Origin: a virus
Direction: 5' to 3' (one strand)
Length of the DNA: 54,108 nt
IMG/VR virus record: IMGVR_UViG_3300008267_006666
Span: 1-54,108 of that record
Shown: piece by piece, positions 24,582-33,739 of the stretch
Layout: each line of letters starts with the position of its first letter
How positions within the stretch are numbered: position 1 is the stretch's first letter
The notes under the pieces: model-generated
Database searches by the model: none
Told to the model about the DNA's origin: nothing
The model's input: only the letters and a program-made list of their open reading frames with translations
Made by a program: the position numbers and the translations under genes

Positions 24582-25303
24582 TCTTCGTATCTTTTTAATA
24601 TTTTACCAATTAACGGATTACGTACAATATCTTTAGGGTCAAACTCAAATACTCCAACATCGTCTAAACCTTTAAATTTAGATAAAGCGTCCCACAAACC
24701 TGTTTGAGTTTTATCTTTATGTCTATCGAATTGTTCCAAATCTCCCGATATGAAAAACTTACTATTAAAACCAATCCTTGTCAATAGTAACTTCATTTGA
24801 TTTGGAGTCGAGTTTTGAGCTTCCTCAAAAATTAAGATTGAATTATCGATATTCATACCTCTCATATATGCTAATGCAAAAACCTCAATAACATCCATAT
24901 TTTTTAATTTTTCTCTAACATCCTTACCGATTAATTTATTCATCAGATAATAAGAAGGGAAAATATATGGGTCTAATTTTTCTTCCATATTCCCAGGAAG
25001 ACTACCAAGTTTTTCTTCAGCCTCAACCGCTGGTCTGACAATTATAATTTTTTCGTATGGAGTTGTTGGGTCGGCCAATAAGTCAATAGCCGCTTTCATA
25101 GCGATATAACTTTTACCAACACCGGCAGGTCCTGAACAAATTGTAATCTGACTTTTGGTTAGTAAATCATAATATTTTTTTTGATTTTCGGATAAGAATT
25201 TTTCTTTTGTTTTTCTTTTTATTAATTCAGAAATAATCTCTTTTTTTGTTTTATAAGTTTTCGGTTCTTCTGAATTGTTATTTGTTTTTTTTCTTTGAGT
25301 CAT
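24578..25303 (-). CDS. phoH: PhoH-like ATPase
   Basis: This 241-residue P-loop ATPase has Walker A GPAGVGKS (58-65), a family loop IIIVRPAVEAEEKLGSLPG (86-104) and Walker B ILIFEEAQN (156-164), with Glu-Glu in place of the more common Asp-Glu. ISGDLEQFD serves as sensor. The first 35 residues are a basic extension. PhoH proteins are common in large phages and are related to RNA-helicase-like nucleotidases, but their role in infection is not settled. The gene overlaps the HAD-like gene by 4 nt and the upstream glycosyltransferase by 26 nt. Confidence 0.95.
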   Translation of the reverse strand: MTQRKKTNNNSEEPKTYKTKKEIISELIKRKTKEKFLSENQKKYYDLLTKSQITICSGPAGVGKSYIAMKAAIDLLADPTTPYEKIIIVRPAVEAEEKLGSLPGNMEEKLDPYIFPSYYLMNKLIGKDVREKLKNMDVIEVFALAYMRGMNIDNSILIFEEAQNSTPNQMKLLLTRIGFNSKFFISGDLEQFDRHKDKTQTGLWDALSKFKGLDDVGVFEFDPKDIVRNPLIGKILKRYEE

Positions 25304-25880
25304 AATTATTTGGTCTTAGTTTATTATAGAATGATATTGGTTGATTCCATATTGCACATTTTTTTTCGTAAAAATTAAAAACGGAATCCCAAAATAAAAA
25401 ATCACGAGCTTGATATTTTTGAGTTACTTCTGTTGGCCATCTAACTGATTTAAGACAAGACGTGTGACATAAAACATTACCGGTATCGATATGACAATAT
25501 ACTGGTTTTGAGGCTATTAATCTTAATTTATCGTCAGTATCAATCTGTTCACCAACTAACATTCCGATAAAATTATTTTCCTCACATTCTTTATATTTTA
25601 TATACATATTTTCGTGAAAAATTGTATCATCATCCAAAAAACAAAAATACCCTGATTTTATATTATTTAAAGCGGTATTTCTTTTTATTGTAGTATTATT
25701 ATCTTCGCAATCCAATTCATATATTATAACTCTTTTATCTTTTATTATAAAATCATTTTTTAAATCTTCTCTCCTACTTGATTTTGATATATGCCAAGTT
25801 ATGTCATCATTTATTAAAATTGAATTATATACCTTTTCAAGGTTCTCAAATCTATATAGCGGGGTAACGATATGTAACAT
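25278..25880 (-). CDS. Short GT-A glycosyltransferase
   Basis: This 200-residue protein starts with MLHIVTPLYRFENLEKVY, typical of GT2 enzymes, and has the metal-binding acidic motif FLDDDT (Asp83-85) after a TIKRNTALNNIKSGYFC segment. It is shorter than usual GT2 enzymes (about 250-300) but keeps the donor half and a C-terminal RDFLFWDSVF acceptor/base region. Its end overlaps phoH by 26 nt. The acceptor cannot be told from sequence. Confidence 0.7.
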   Translation of the reverse strand: MLHIVTPLYRFENLEKVYNSILINDDITWHISKSSRREDLKNDFIIKDKRVIIYELDCEDNNTTIKRNTALNNIKSGYFCFLDDDTIFHENMYIKYKECEENNFIGMLVGEQIDTDDKLRLIASKPVYCHIDTGNVLCHTSCLKSVRWPTEVTQKYQARDFLFWDSVFNFYEKKCAIWNQPISFYNKLRPNNYDSKKKNK

Positions 25881-25881
25881 A

Positions 25882-26985
25882 TTATAATATTTTTTTTAAT
25901 GCGTTAGTAACATAATTAACATCATCGTCAGTTAAGTTTTGATGTAATGGTATGTTTAGCCCGACCTCATTCAATTTTTCGGTATTTTCTAAATAAAAAT
26001 TAGATTTAAATATATCGTTTAAATGAAGTGGGTGATATCTTAAAGTGGTATAAATACCTAAATCAAATAATTTTTTAGCGATTTCGTTTCTTTTATTATT
26101 TGTGAATTGAATAAAATATGTAAAATACGAATGTGTTTGGTTAGACTCACAATTAATTGGTTGTATTAAATTTATATTTTTAAATTCTTCCTGGTAGAAG
26201 TCCCATATTTTTTTTCTTCTATCTTGATTTTTATTTAAATTTTTTAATTGTGTTAAGGCTAAAGAACCTTCAATATCGGATGGCAACATTTTAATATTAG
26301 CATCTTTTATATCATATTCCCACCAAACCTTGTCATTTTTTTTTTGAGCGGAATCAAACCCTGAAAAACCAATACCACAATATCTCATCATTAATGATTT
26401 TTCGGACATTTTATTATTCTTAAAATAAATTCCACCACCTTCACCAACGGCAATGTTTTTGACAGAATCAAAACTCCAAACTCCAGCATCGCCAAAAGTA
26501 CCACAAAATTCGCCGTTTACCGTTGAGTCTACGGCGTGGGCGGCATCTTCAATAACAGGGAATCCTAAATCAATTATTGGTTTAATATCTACGGGTAACC
26601 CAGCATAATGAACAACCATTATTGCCGATGTTTTACTTGTTATTTTTTCTTTAATCAAATCAATAGTAACATTTTGTGTTAATAAATCAACGTCACAAAA
26701 AATTGGAATTAAGTCATTTAAAATGATTGATTGTGCACAACTGACCCAAGTAAATGATGGTAAGATTACCTCACTTTTTGGAGGTAGATTTAAATTTTTC
26801 AACGCCAAAAACAACGCGTTTGAACCCGAATCCAACATCAAAAAATTATCAACTTTTAACCTATTTTTAAATTCTTGTTCGAATTGTTTAACGTTTTTTC
26901 CAATACCCGTCCATCCGTTTTTTAAACATTCGACAACTCCGTCAATGTCTTCTTGTGTATATTTTGAACCAAAAACTGAAATCAT
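25882..26985 (-). CDS. DegT/DnrJ/EryC1/StrS sugar aminotransferase
   Basis: This 367-residue PLP enzyme converts a keto-sugar nucleotide to an amino sugar. The cofactor sites are visible: SGSNALFLAL near 53-62, PSFTWVS at 76-82, EDAAHAV at 146-152 and the Schiff-base lysine Lys176 in SFDSVKNIAVGEGG. Length is normal for the family. It overlaps the NeuD/PglD-like acyltransferase gene by 4 nt, an arrangement typical of N-acylated amino-sugar pathways such as those for bacillosamine or perosamine derivatives. The upstream dehydratase/epimerase is not in this window and may come from the host or elsewhere in the genome. Confidence 0.9.
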   Translation of the reverse strand: MISVFGSKYTQEDIDGVVECLKNGWTGIGKNVKQFEQEFKNRLKVDNFLMLDSGSNALFLALKNLNLPPKSEVILPSFTWVSCAQSIILNDLIPIFCDVDLLTQNVTIDLIKEKITSKTSAIMVVHYAGLPVDIKPIIDLGFPVIEDAAHAVDSTVNGEFCGTFGDAGVWSFDSVKNIAVGEGGGIYFKNNKMSEKSLMMRYCGIGFSGFDSAQKKNDKVWWEYDIKDANIKMLPSDIEGSLALTQLKNLNKNQDRRKKIWDFYQEEFKNINLIQPINCESNQTHSYFTYFIQFTNNKRNEIAKKLFDLGIYTTLRYHPLHLNDIFKSNFYLENTEKLNEVGLNIPLHQNLTDDDVNYVTNALKKIL

Positions 26986-27626
26986 ATAATTTTATTTTCT
27001 CTAATTATTTTACAAGGACTTCCATATGCCACTACGTTATCCGGTATGTCTTTAACCACTAAAGAACCTGCGCCAATTATCACATTTTTACCTATTGAGA
27101 CTCCATTTAATACGTTTGTACCCATCCCAATTATAGTATTTTCACCTATTATTGAATGTCCGGCTATATTAACTCCAGGATTTATCGTTACAAAATCACC
27201 TATCACATCGTGGTGGCCAACTAAAGAATTCCCATTTATTGAAACGAAATTACCTATTTTTGTGTGAGGACCTATCGAAGATAGTGCATTTATTAAACAC
27301 CCACTACCAATTTCAGTAGTCGAGGATATTTGAGATGATTTATGTATTATATTAATAAACTTGTCAATTTTTATTTTAAAATATTCAAATATTTTTTTTT
27401 TGGCTTCAGGTGAATATGCCCCTATAATAAACTCAGAACTTAAACTTTCTAAATGACCAACAATTTCAAATTTAAATTTTGGGTTATTAAATTCATAAAT
27501 CACATCTAAATTTTGATTATTAATTATTTTAATATTTGGAAATAGGTAGTTAGATTCTAAATTACTGAAAATCATAGATAATGTGGCGTCACTTTTACCT
27601 AATATTGTTAATTTTTTGGTTTCCAT
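26982..27626 (-). CDS. NeuD/PglD-like sugar O/N-acyltransferase
   Basis: This 214-residue enzyme is in the left-handed beta-helix acyltransferase family. The N-terminal part (about 1-95) is a Rossmann-like domain of the PglD/NeuD type, although the nucleotide loop (LGKSDATLS) is less Gly-rich than usual. Residues about 96-205 are hexapeptide repeats (IGSGCLINALSSIGPHTKIG, INPGVNIAGHSIIG) with the catalytic-type histidine pair in VGHHDVIGDF. It would use acetyl-CoA or another acyl-CoA on the amino sugar made by the adjacent aminotransferase. It overlaps that gene by 4 nt and the BKACE gene by 32 nt. Confidence 0.85.
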   Translation of the reverse strand: METKKLTILGKSDATLSMIFSNLESNYLFPNIKIINNQNLDVIYEFNNPKFKFEIVGHLESLSSEFIIGAYSPEAKKKIFEYFKIKIDKFINIIHKSSQISSTTEIGSGCLINALSSIGPHTKIGNFVSINGNSLVGHHDVIGDFVTINPGVNIAGHSIIGENTIIGMGTNVLNGVSIGKNVIIGAGSLVVKDIPDNVVAYGSPCKIIRENKII

Positions 27627-28425
27627 ACCCTAATTTTTTAAACTCTAAAGGATTCATAATTTTTAAATCCATCTCATTCATAATGATATGAATCCTTTTT
27701 AATAAATCAATATTGGTTGTCTTTTCTCTATCTCTGTAATATAAGTTATCCTCAAGACCAATTCTAATACCGTCAAAATATAATAAACCCATAATGTTAC
27801 TTCTAAGTTGGTCTTTACCTATCCCACCAAGACACATTAAAGAATTTTCAGGTTTATTATAATATATTGAGGATATTGTTGATAAATCGGTTTGAGCGTT
27901 ATATATATTACCCAATATAACGTTAATATAGTGAGGACCTTTTAATATATTTCTTGAAATTAAATAGTTTGTGTAATTTAACATTCCACTATCAAAACAC
28001 TCAATCTCAGGTATAACGCCACAATCATCCATTTTTTGGATTAACTTTAAAATCATATCAGGTTCATTAACCGATGCTGATTTTGGGAAATTAAGTGATG
28101 ACATTGTTAGAGAACCCATATCGGGATAAAGTTCTAATACCTCAGAACGTTTTTCAAACTCAGGATGTAATCTTCCCGTTAAAGAAACACAAATAGATAA
28201 GTTAGGACAATATTTTCTTATCCCTGTTATAATTTCACCATATACGTCTTTTCTATATGTGTTAGAAAAATCTTTTGGGTCTCTCGCATGAATGTGAGTA
28301 ACGGTGATACCTAATTCGTAAGCGTTATGAACCTCCTCAATAATTTCATTTGGAGTTAGTGGTGCTAAAGAATTATCTCTAGTTGTTTGAGTCCCAGTTG
28401 GTGTAAAATTAATTATTTTTATCAT
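27595..28425 (-). CDS. BKACE-family (DUF849) beta-keto acid cleavage enzyme
   Basis: This 276-residue TIM-barrel protein matches the beta-keto acid cleavage enzymes, which condense a beta-keto acid with acetyl-CoA using zinc. Visible signatures: N-terminal INFTPTGTQTTRDNSLAPLT, zinc ligands His44 and His46 in THIHARD, GSLTMSSLNFP, EIECFDSGML, and RIGLEDNLYY with the third ligand Glu225. Length is close to the family norm (about 280-310). Such enzymes are rare in phages as far as I know. It may make an unusual acyl donor or acyl-sugar precursor for the adjacent acyltransferase, with which it overlaps by 32 nt, but that is speculation. Confidence 0.85.
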   Translation of the reverse strand: MIKIINFTPTGTQTTRDNSLAPLTPNEIIEEVHNAYELGITVTHIHARDPKDFSNTYRKDVYGEIITGIRKYCPNLSICVSLTGRLHPEFEKRSEVLELYPDMGSLTMSSLNFPKSASVNEPDMILKLIQKMDDCGVIPEIECFDSGMLNYTNYLISRNILKGPHYINVILGNIYNAQTDLSTISSIYYNKPENSLMCLGGIGKDQLRSNIMGLLYFDGIRIGLEDNLYYRDREKTTNIDLLKRIHIIMNEMDLKIMNPLEFKKLGYGNQKINNIR

Positions 28426-28449
28426 TTTATAACTTTAATACCTATATAA

Positions 28450-28992
28450 TTAATGTTTTTTTACAATACAAAACGTTGGACACCCATCTTTAGTTAAGTA
28501 ATCTATTTTTAATTTTTTTTCTTCACAAAATTCGTTTACCGCTTTTACAACCCCCTCAAATCTAGGTGATACATAATCGTGACCACATATAAATCCATTA
28601 TTTTTTATTTTAGAATAACTAATTTCCAAATCTTTTTTTATCCCTTCGTATGAGTGATCACCATCAATATATATTAAATCGAAATATTGGTCTATAAAGT
28701 TGTTTAAAATTTTTTCACTATAACCTTTATGTAATAAAACATTTTTATTGTTTTTATATGTTTCAGTTAATAAAGAATATTCTTTATCTAAGTTAGTCCA
28801 AACTATATTATCCCCATTTTTATCACCGGAACACATTTCACCGTCAAAAATATCGATTAAATGTAATTCATCGGGTTTTAATTTTTCTAATAAAATTTTA
28901 GAAAATTCTCCTTTAAATACACCTATTTCACAGACTATTTTTTTTTCCTTTATAAAATCTAAAAGTTCCTCTCTAGTATTTAAAAAAACCAT
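28450..28992 (-). CDS. Class I SAM-dependent methyltransferase
   Basis: This 180-residue protein has the SAM-binding motif I as CEIGVFKGEFS (about 21-31), an acidic strand HLIDIF (about 44-49) and the IDGDHSYEGIKKDL loop (about 109-122) followed by GHDY. These are features of the Methyltransf_24 type of O-methyltransferases common in polysaccharide gene sets. It probably methylates a sugar or sugar precursor. The neighbour is a GT8-like glycosyltransferase with a 6-bp gap. Confidence 0.85.
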   Translation of the reverse strand: MVFLNTREELLDFIKEKKIVCEIGVFKGEFSKILLEKLKPDELHLIDIFDGEMCSGDKNGDNIVWTNLDKEYSLLTETYKNNKNVLLHKGYSEKILNNFIDQYFDLIYIDGDHSYEGIKKDLEISYSKIKNNGFICGHDYVSPRFEGVVKAVNEFCEEKKLKIDYLTKDGCPTFCIVKKH

Positions 28993-28998
28993 AATTAA

Positions 28999-29724
28999 TT
29001 ATTTTTTAATTTTAAAATTTTTCATTTTTTCATATTTTGAATTAAAATTACCAGGTCCTCCCGCAAAATGAAGGACAACTCCGTCAAATTCATTTAAATT
29101 ATATCCGTTATGCGAAATATATTTTGATATATTAGTATTATATAATTTATTTCTATATAAGTAAACGTTTAAAAATGGTTGTTCTAAACATTCATTAGAT
29201 AAGTCTTTATTTTCGATTAAAAACTGGTCAATTTTTTTAAAATGATTTATCATTCTACTATTAAATCCGTATAAACCGGCGTTAAGTCCATTTATTCGGT
29301 TTTTAATAATACCCTGTTTTTCATCTTGATTTAATATTCTTAATCCCCACCATTCGTCAGACATTAACGAATTTTCTGTACTTATATAAATTTCGTCAGT
29401 TTCTATCATTTTAAATATTATGTCAGGATTTTTTAACCATAAAATATCTAAATCCGAATATATAATTTTATCAAATTCGTAAACTTTTTCAAAATTATAT
29501 ATTTTCAATTTATTTGAGCTGGACTCAAATAAAGAATTATTTTCTATTTTTAAAAAATACGGAGACTTAACGAATTCAATACTATTTAAAATTTCTTTTT
29601 CAAAATTTGTTATAAATAAAAAATCTCCATCGTAGTTATGTTGGTATAAAGATTTTACACATAGTTCGGCCAATTTTATATAATTTATATTATTACTTAA
29701 AGTAAAATAAATCAATTTATTCAT
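28999..29724 (-). CDS. GT8-like glycosyltransferase
   Basis: This 241-residue protein has GT8-type features. They are a KIIYSDLDILWLKN strand-loop with Asp91-x-Asp93 binding the metal and nucleotide sugar, LNAGLYGFNSRM, an ECLEQPFLNVYL segment, and HFAGGPG near the C-terminus as the family's His-containing site. It would be a retaining enzyme. It overlaps the truncated methyltransferase-like gene by 4 nt. Confidence 0.8.
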   Translation of the reverse strand: MNKLIYFTLSNNINYIKLAELCVKSLYQHNYDGDFLFITNFEKEILNSIEFVKSPYFLKIENNSLFESSSNKLKIYNFEKVYEFDKIIYSDLDILWLKNPDIIFKMIETDEIYISTENSLMSDEWWGLRILNQDEKQGIIKNRINGLNAGLYGFNSRMINHFKKIDQFLIENKDLSNECLEQPFLNVYLYRNKLYNTNISKYISHNGYNLNEFDGVVLHFAGGPGNFNSKYEKMKNFKIKK

Positions 29725-29996
29725 AATAGTGAAAGTATTTTTTCTTCCCAGTAATCGTAATTTAATAAGTTAAGATTATAAACATTATTTTTAACTAGAT
29801 TTAATTTTTTATTAATTAAATCTTCATAATTTAAATCTTCAATTTTTTTGTTTTTATGTAACCATAGAGATAACCCACCTCTATGAAAACCAATTTCAAT
29901 AATTTTATCGAATTCGTGTAATATTTTTAAAAACGGTTCCTCTATGTTTGGGGTTTGACCTGCAACAATATTATCAACAATTAAGTAGTTTGACAT
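29721..29996 (-). CDS. Truncated methyltransferase-like small protein
   Basis: This 91-residue protein contains what looks like SAM-binding motif I of a class I methyltransferase (KIIEIGFHRGGLSLWLHKNK, about 31-50) preceded by the usual N-terminal helix. The rest of the fold (the acidic motif, the DGDHSY-type loop and C-terminal strands) is missing. It is probably a decayed remnant or a small subunit, and it still keeps an intact start and coupled stop with its neighbours. A functional methyltransferase is unlikely. Confidence 0.55.
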   Translation of the reverse strand: MSNYLIVDNIVAGQTPNIEEPFLKILHEFDKIIEIGFHRGGLSLWLHKNKKIEDLNYEDLINKKLNLVKNNVYNLNLLNYDYWEEKILSLL

Positions 29997-30000
29997 AATT

Positions 30001-30828
30001 TTAGTAATTAATTACTTTATTAAAAATTTTTTTAGTTGTTAAATTATTCTTAACATAATCAAGAATAAATTCATTATGTTCTAAATTAGGTATTCGTTCT
30101 TTGTTAAATAAAATAAGTTCTTTTTTAGGTAAATCAGTTAAAGTTAATTCGGGACAATTTTCCAAATTTTCAAACAATGGAACACATCCATTCATCATTA
30201 TTTCATAATGTCTCAAACAATCCCATCCCGCCTTTTTTTTAGTTATTGCGAACCAACATTTTGAGTAATGATTATAATAATCCTCCTCATACTCATACTT
30301 ATAATTTCTACTATTATCAGGTATTATATTTGAAATTATATCTGATTTTGACGTTAAATTAGTTAATATAAGTTCTTCAGGAATCCCAAAATTTATTGGG
30401 TGAACATCATTTTGTTTTTTATAAAGTTCTCTTTTAAAATATATAGATTTATTTACATATGAGTTGTTAATGTCTCCCACATCTTCACCATCAATAACTA
30501 TAATATCTTTTTTATTGTATACTTTTGACACCAAATCGAAATAATCGTCACATCTACATATAGAACCGTAAATGATTTTATCAAAAAATTTGTTACTTAT
30601 TAGGTCTATAATATTATCAGGTAATTCGTTATAATCCGATTTTTTTATTTTGCCATATAATGTAAAACCTCTACCATATAAACTTTTTTTATCAACAAAA
30701 TCATCATACATATACCACATTTTTTTTGATTCATAAAAATCGTGTCTATAAATTGATTTACCCCCATGAAATAAAACATCTGACATATAATCAGGACCTG
30801 ACGAATTTGTTACAAATAAAATTTTCAT
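30001..30828 (-). CDS. Glycosyltransferase, exostosin-like C-terminal motif
   Basis: This 275-residue protein starts MKILFVTNSSGPDYMSDVL. It has the phage/giant-virus glycosyltransferase signature AGWDCLRHYEIMMNGCVPLF (about 200-219), with a following ENCPELTLTDLPK. This segment is like the donor-binding end of GT-B/exostosin-like enzymes. The N-terminal half has an IIVIDGEDVGD strand. The exact sugar is unknown. It is spaced 4 bp and 0 bp from its neighbours. Confidence 0.7.
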   Translation of the reverse strand: MKILFVTNSSGPDYMSDVLFHGGKSIYRHDFYESKKMWYMYDDFVDKKSLYGRGFTLYGKIKKSDYNELPDNIIDLISNKFFDKIIYGSICRCDDYFDLVSKVYNKKDIIVIDGEDVGDINNSYVNKSIYFKRELYKKQNDVHPINFGIPEELILTNLTSKSDIISNIIPDNSRNYKYEYEEDYYNHYSKCWFAITKKKAGWDCLRHYEIMMNGCVPLFENLENCPELTLTDLPKKELILFNKERIPNLEHNEFILDYVKNNLTTKKIFNKVINY

Positions 30829-32079
30829 TTATTTTCTTTTTAATATTGTTAACCCATTATTATTTAAGTAAGTTTTAAAAACAAACCAATCTTGACCCGG
30901 CTCAGTTTTTAAAAAATCATCAATGGCGGGATTTAAACCTTCTTTACTTCTATCTTTTTCTTTAATAATATCGCTAGCGTGTTCATAAATTACCTCATCT
31001 CTATATCCAAAAGAAACGGTATCGTGTAAGATAATGTATTTATTAACCTTTTTAGAATGTAGATTTAACTCATTAGATAATTGAGTATATGTATGTAAAG
31101 TATCAATAAATAATAGATCGGTAGGTTCTATCTCTATTTTAAGAACATCGGATTCTACGAAATTAAAATTATATCCACATTCTTTAGTAATATCTTCAAC
31201 TTCATAAACTTCATTAGTTTTCATAATATCATAACTAATCATTTTTTTAGGATTTGACCATAAAAATGCCCAAGTAGAACAAGCTCCTCTAACACCCATC
31301 TCCGTAATATGTTCACATTCTTTTGAGTATTGATATAGAGTTTCTAAATGTTCGTTAATATCACTAATCCTATTTTTATTTTCATTAAATTTTAATAGTA
31401 TTTTATCCACAATAATTGTATTTTTAATTTTTAATTGATGTATGTCTTTCATTGTTTGAATGTCATTATCTCTAAAATAATGATTTGTTTTTAAACGATA
31501 ATGAAAAAAATTAATTGAATTTGGGTTGGTTAAATTACCGTGATCGGGAATGTCGTACCTGGTAAACTCAGCACCGTTAGGATAAACATTAAATTTTTGT
31601 AATAAGTGTCCAATAGACACATCATCAATTAATGACCTATCAATCATATCGGAATTCTCAATAACAAGATTAAAAATATCTCGACTCATTACAAATAACG
31701 CTCCTGAAGCAAAGGGTATTCCATTATGATTTCCAATAATGCCGCCATAAAAATTATTTTTTGGTTTGTTAGATAAAAACTCGTAAAACAATTCTTTATC
31801 TAAATAAGAACTGGAATTAGTTCTAACTATATAATCAAAATCAAAATCTTTAACCAAATTAAAAGCGGAAACCATTTTTTCAGTGCATTTATAATTCTCG
31901 ATGTCTGTCGTATATATCTCATTCCCAATAATTTTGTTTTCAATCGAATTCCCAAAATAATAAAATGTATCAACATTATCCACTTTTATAGAATCCCAAG
32001 TCGTTTTTTGAGCTTCGTAAAACTTACTATAAGTACCTCCGTTATCATTATAAGATAAAACCAATATTAATATTTTCAT
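30829..32079 (-). CDS. Fusion of GT31-like glycosyltransferase and SAM methyltransferase
   Basis: This is a 416-residue protein. The N-terminal domain (about 1-220) looks like a beta-galactosyltransferase-type fold (ILILVLSYNDN, then DFDYIVRTNSSSYLD, GALFVMSRDIF, DDVSIGHLL). The metal motif, normally D-x-D, is RTNSSS. The C-terminal domain (about 240-416) is a methyltransferase: ITEMGVRGACSTW as motif I, then DLLFIDTLHTYTQLSNEL, then ILHDT. One protein would add and then methylate a sugar. Such fusions fit glycan capping, where methylation stops chain growth, but no evidence here shows that. Confidence 0.7.
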   Translation of the reverse strand: MKILILVLSYNDNGGTYSKFYEAQKTTWDSIKVDNVDTFYYFGNSIENKIIGNEIYTTDIENYKCTEKMVSAFNLVKDFDFDYIVRTNSSSYLDKELFYEFLSNKPKNNFYGGIIGNHNGIPFASGALFVMSRDIFNLVIENSDMIDRSLIDDVSIGHLLQKFNVYPNGAEFTRYDIPDHGNLTNPNSINFFHYRLKTNHYFRDNDIQTMKDIHQLKIKNTIIVDKILLKFNENKNRISDINEHLETLYQYSKECEHITEMGVRGACSTWAFLWSNPKKMISYDIMKTNEVYEVEDITKECGYNFNFVESDVLKIEIEPTDLLFIDTLHTYTQLSNELNLHSKKVNKYIILHDTVSFGYRDEVIYEHASDIIKEKDRSKEGLNPAIDDFLKTEPGQDWFVFKTYLNNNGLTILKRK

Positions 32080-32843
32080 AAAAAGTTATTAATAGATAAT
32101 TTATTTAAATTAAAGTTATCCCAAATACGATAATATAACGATTCTGTCAAATTTTCTAATTTTAAATCACTCCAATTATTAATTATTAATATAGGTAGAT
32201 TTTTATAGAAATCAATATTGGTTGATTTTGTGACAATAGGAATAGTCTTTAAATATAAAGATTCCCAAGTTTTATGACAATCAACCCCATTACCATTTGG
32301 TGAAAGAACAAAAAATGATTTAGATAAATCTTTTAAATAATTTTTAAAATCTGTTCTTTCGGACATTTTAAGATTATTTTCAATCATTGATTTCATACAA
32401 AAACTTCTTTCTATTATATTTGTTCTGATATCAAAATTACAATATATTAAGTTAGATTTTTCATTGTCTTCCAACATAATGTTATTTAAAACTTCAATGT
32501 TACCGTGTAACCATTTTTCATTCGCAATCCCGATTGGGATTGAGTTTAATTTAGGATGTGTAAAATCAACGTTTTGCGCAAACCACTTTATTAAGTGGTT
32601 ATCATTTAAATATTTTTCGTGATTTTTTGTAATATGATAATCACTATTATGTGTGACAATAATAAAATCTGAGTTAGGTTTAATTTTAGAAAAAAATAAA
32701 TCAATGAAATCAGTTTTTACAAAATATTTTGGAATTTCATTTAGTGAAGGATTTTTAATAGTCCCAAAACCAAATTCATCAAAATAATAATGACATCTTT
32801 TTTTAAAATTATTACCGGTTATAAATTCATTAATTTCGATCAT
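32076..32843 (-). CDS. Exostosin-like glycosyltransferase
   Basis: This 255-residue protein is one of several in the island with a C-terminal donor-site motif. Here it reads FFVLSPNGNGVDCHKTWESL followed by YLKTIPIV (about residues 180-207). The N-terminal half has FIIVTHNSDYHITKNHEKYL and LNSIPIGIANEKWLHG. It is similar in pattern to GT47/exostosin-like enzymes of bacteria and large viruses. It overlaps both neighbours by 4 nt. Confidence 0.65.
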   Translation of the reverse strand: MIEINEFITGNNFKKRCHYYFDEFGFGTIKNPSLNEIPKYFVKTDFIDLFFSKIKPNSDFIIVTHNSDYHITKNHEKYLNDNHLIKWFAQNVDFTHPKLNSIPIGIANEKWLHGNIEVLNNIMLEDNEKSNLIYCNFDIRTNIIERSFCMKSMIENNLKMSERTDFKNYLKDLSKSFFVLSPNGNGVDCHKTWESLYLKTIPIVTKSTNIDFYKNLPILIINNWSDLKLENLTESLYYRIWDNFNLNKLSINNFL

Positions 32844-33739
32844 GATACGAATTTTTTTAAATTTTTTGAGTGTATGTGTAAATTATTAATCCTTATTTCG
32901 GTATCTTTATAAATTAAAAAAGGTATTTTTCTATTTCTATTATCAATTTTAAATATGAATTTAAAATGATTAGGATTAAAAAATGAACTTTCATTTATAA
33001 ATCCCTCTGTTGATAGTTTATGTCCCACATTTCTTTGGTCTATCCCTCCTAAAAATTGACCTATTGCTGCGGCATCGAAAATGGAATTAAAATATTCAAA
33101 ATTATTAAAATATTGATTTGGTTTTTTTGATTTATTACCGGTCAATGTTATTAATTCTGAATCATAATTAGATGGTAATATAGGTAAATTAAACATTTTA
33201 TTCACGTAATTTTTATATTCGGATAATAATTCCATATCATTTCTGTTAGGATTATTGTTAATAAAACTATTTAGTTTGGTAATAGAGTCCAAATTTTTAA
33301 TGTATACGAATCCTGGAATGGCTCTAAAATCATTATCAAATGTAACCGCCAGTTCATAATTAGACTTAAAAAAATCTATATATTCGTCTAAATCAAAAAA
33401 AATTAAATTATCATTTTCTAAATGAAAAACATTTTCTAACCCATAAAAAAACATTAAATCCTCAATATATAAAAATCTTTCAGTTGAAAATTTCCAAAAC
33501 CCTCCCCTAAATTCTTTATCAAGATTATTGTTTTTATCAAAATTTATATGATTTTTTGTTTTAGGTAAGGATTCTGACGATACTATTATAACATCTTTAT
33601 CAATTATTTTTCCAACATTACATTCATTAATGATTAAAAAAATTTTATCATCATTAAATTTTTTTATTTGACTTATACAATCATTAATATAATCAAAAAA
33701 ATGGTTTCCAAGATGAATTAAAACTAAACTTTTGTCCAT
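32840..33739 (-). CDS. Putative GT-A glycosyltransferase (uncharacterised family)
   Basis: This 299-residue protein has a mid-region typical of an uncharacterised glycosyltransferase family: FWKFSTERFLYIEDLMFFYG, then NVFHLENDNLIFFDLDEYI (about 110-130), with Glu-x-Asp-x and Asp-x-Asp acidic motifs. FDAAAIGQFLGGIDQRN follows later. The C-terminus LHIHSKNLKKF is another recurrent mark. It shares its first base with the next upstream gene's end. The donor and acceptor are unknown. Confidence 0.6.
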   Translation of the reverse strand: MDKSLVLIHLGNHFFDYINDCISQIKKFNDDKIFLIINECNVGKIIDKDVIIVSSESLPKTKNHINFDKNNNLDKEFRGGFWKFSTERFLYIEDLMFFYGLENVFHLENDNLIFFDLDEYIDFFKSNYELAVTFDNDFRAIPGFVYIKNLDSITKLNSFINNNPNRNDMELLSEYKNYVNKMFNLPILPSNYDSELITLTGNKSKKPNQYFNNFEYFNSIFDAAAIGQFLGGIDQRNVGHKLSTEGFINESSFFNPNHFKFIFKIDNRNRKIPFLIYKDTEIRINNLHIHSKNLKKFVS

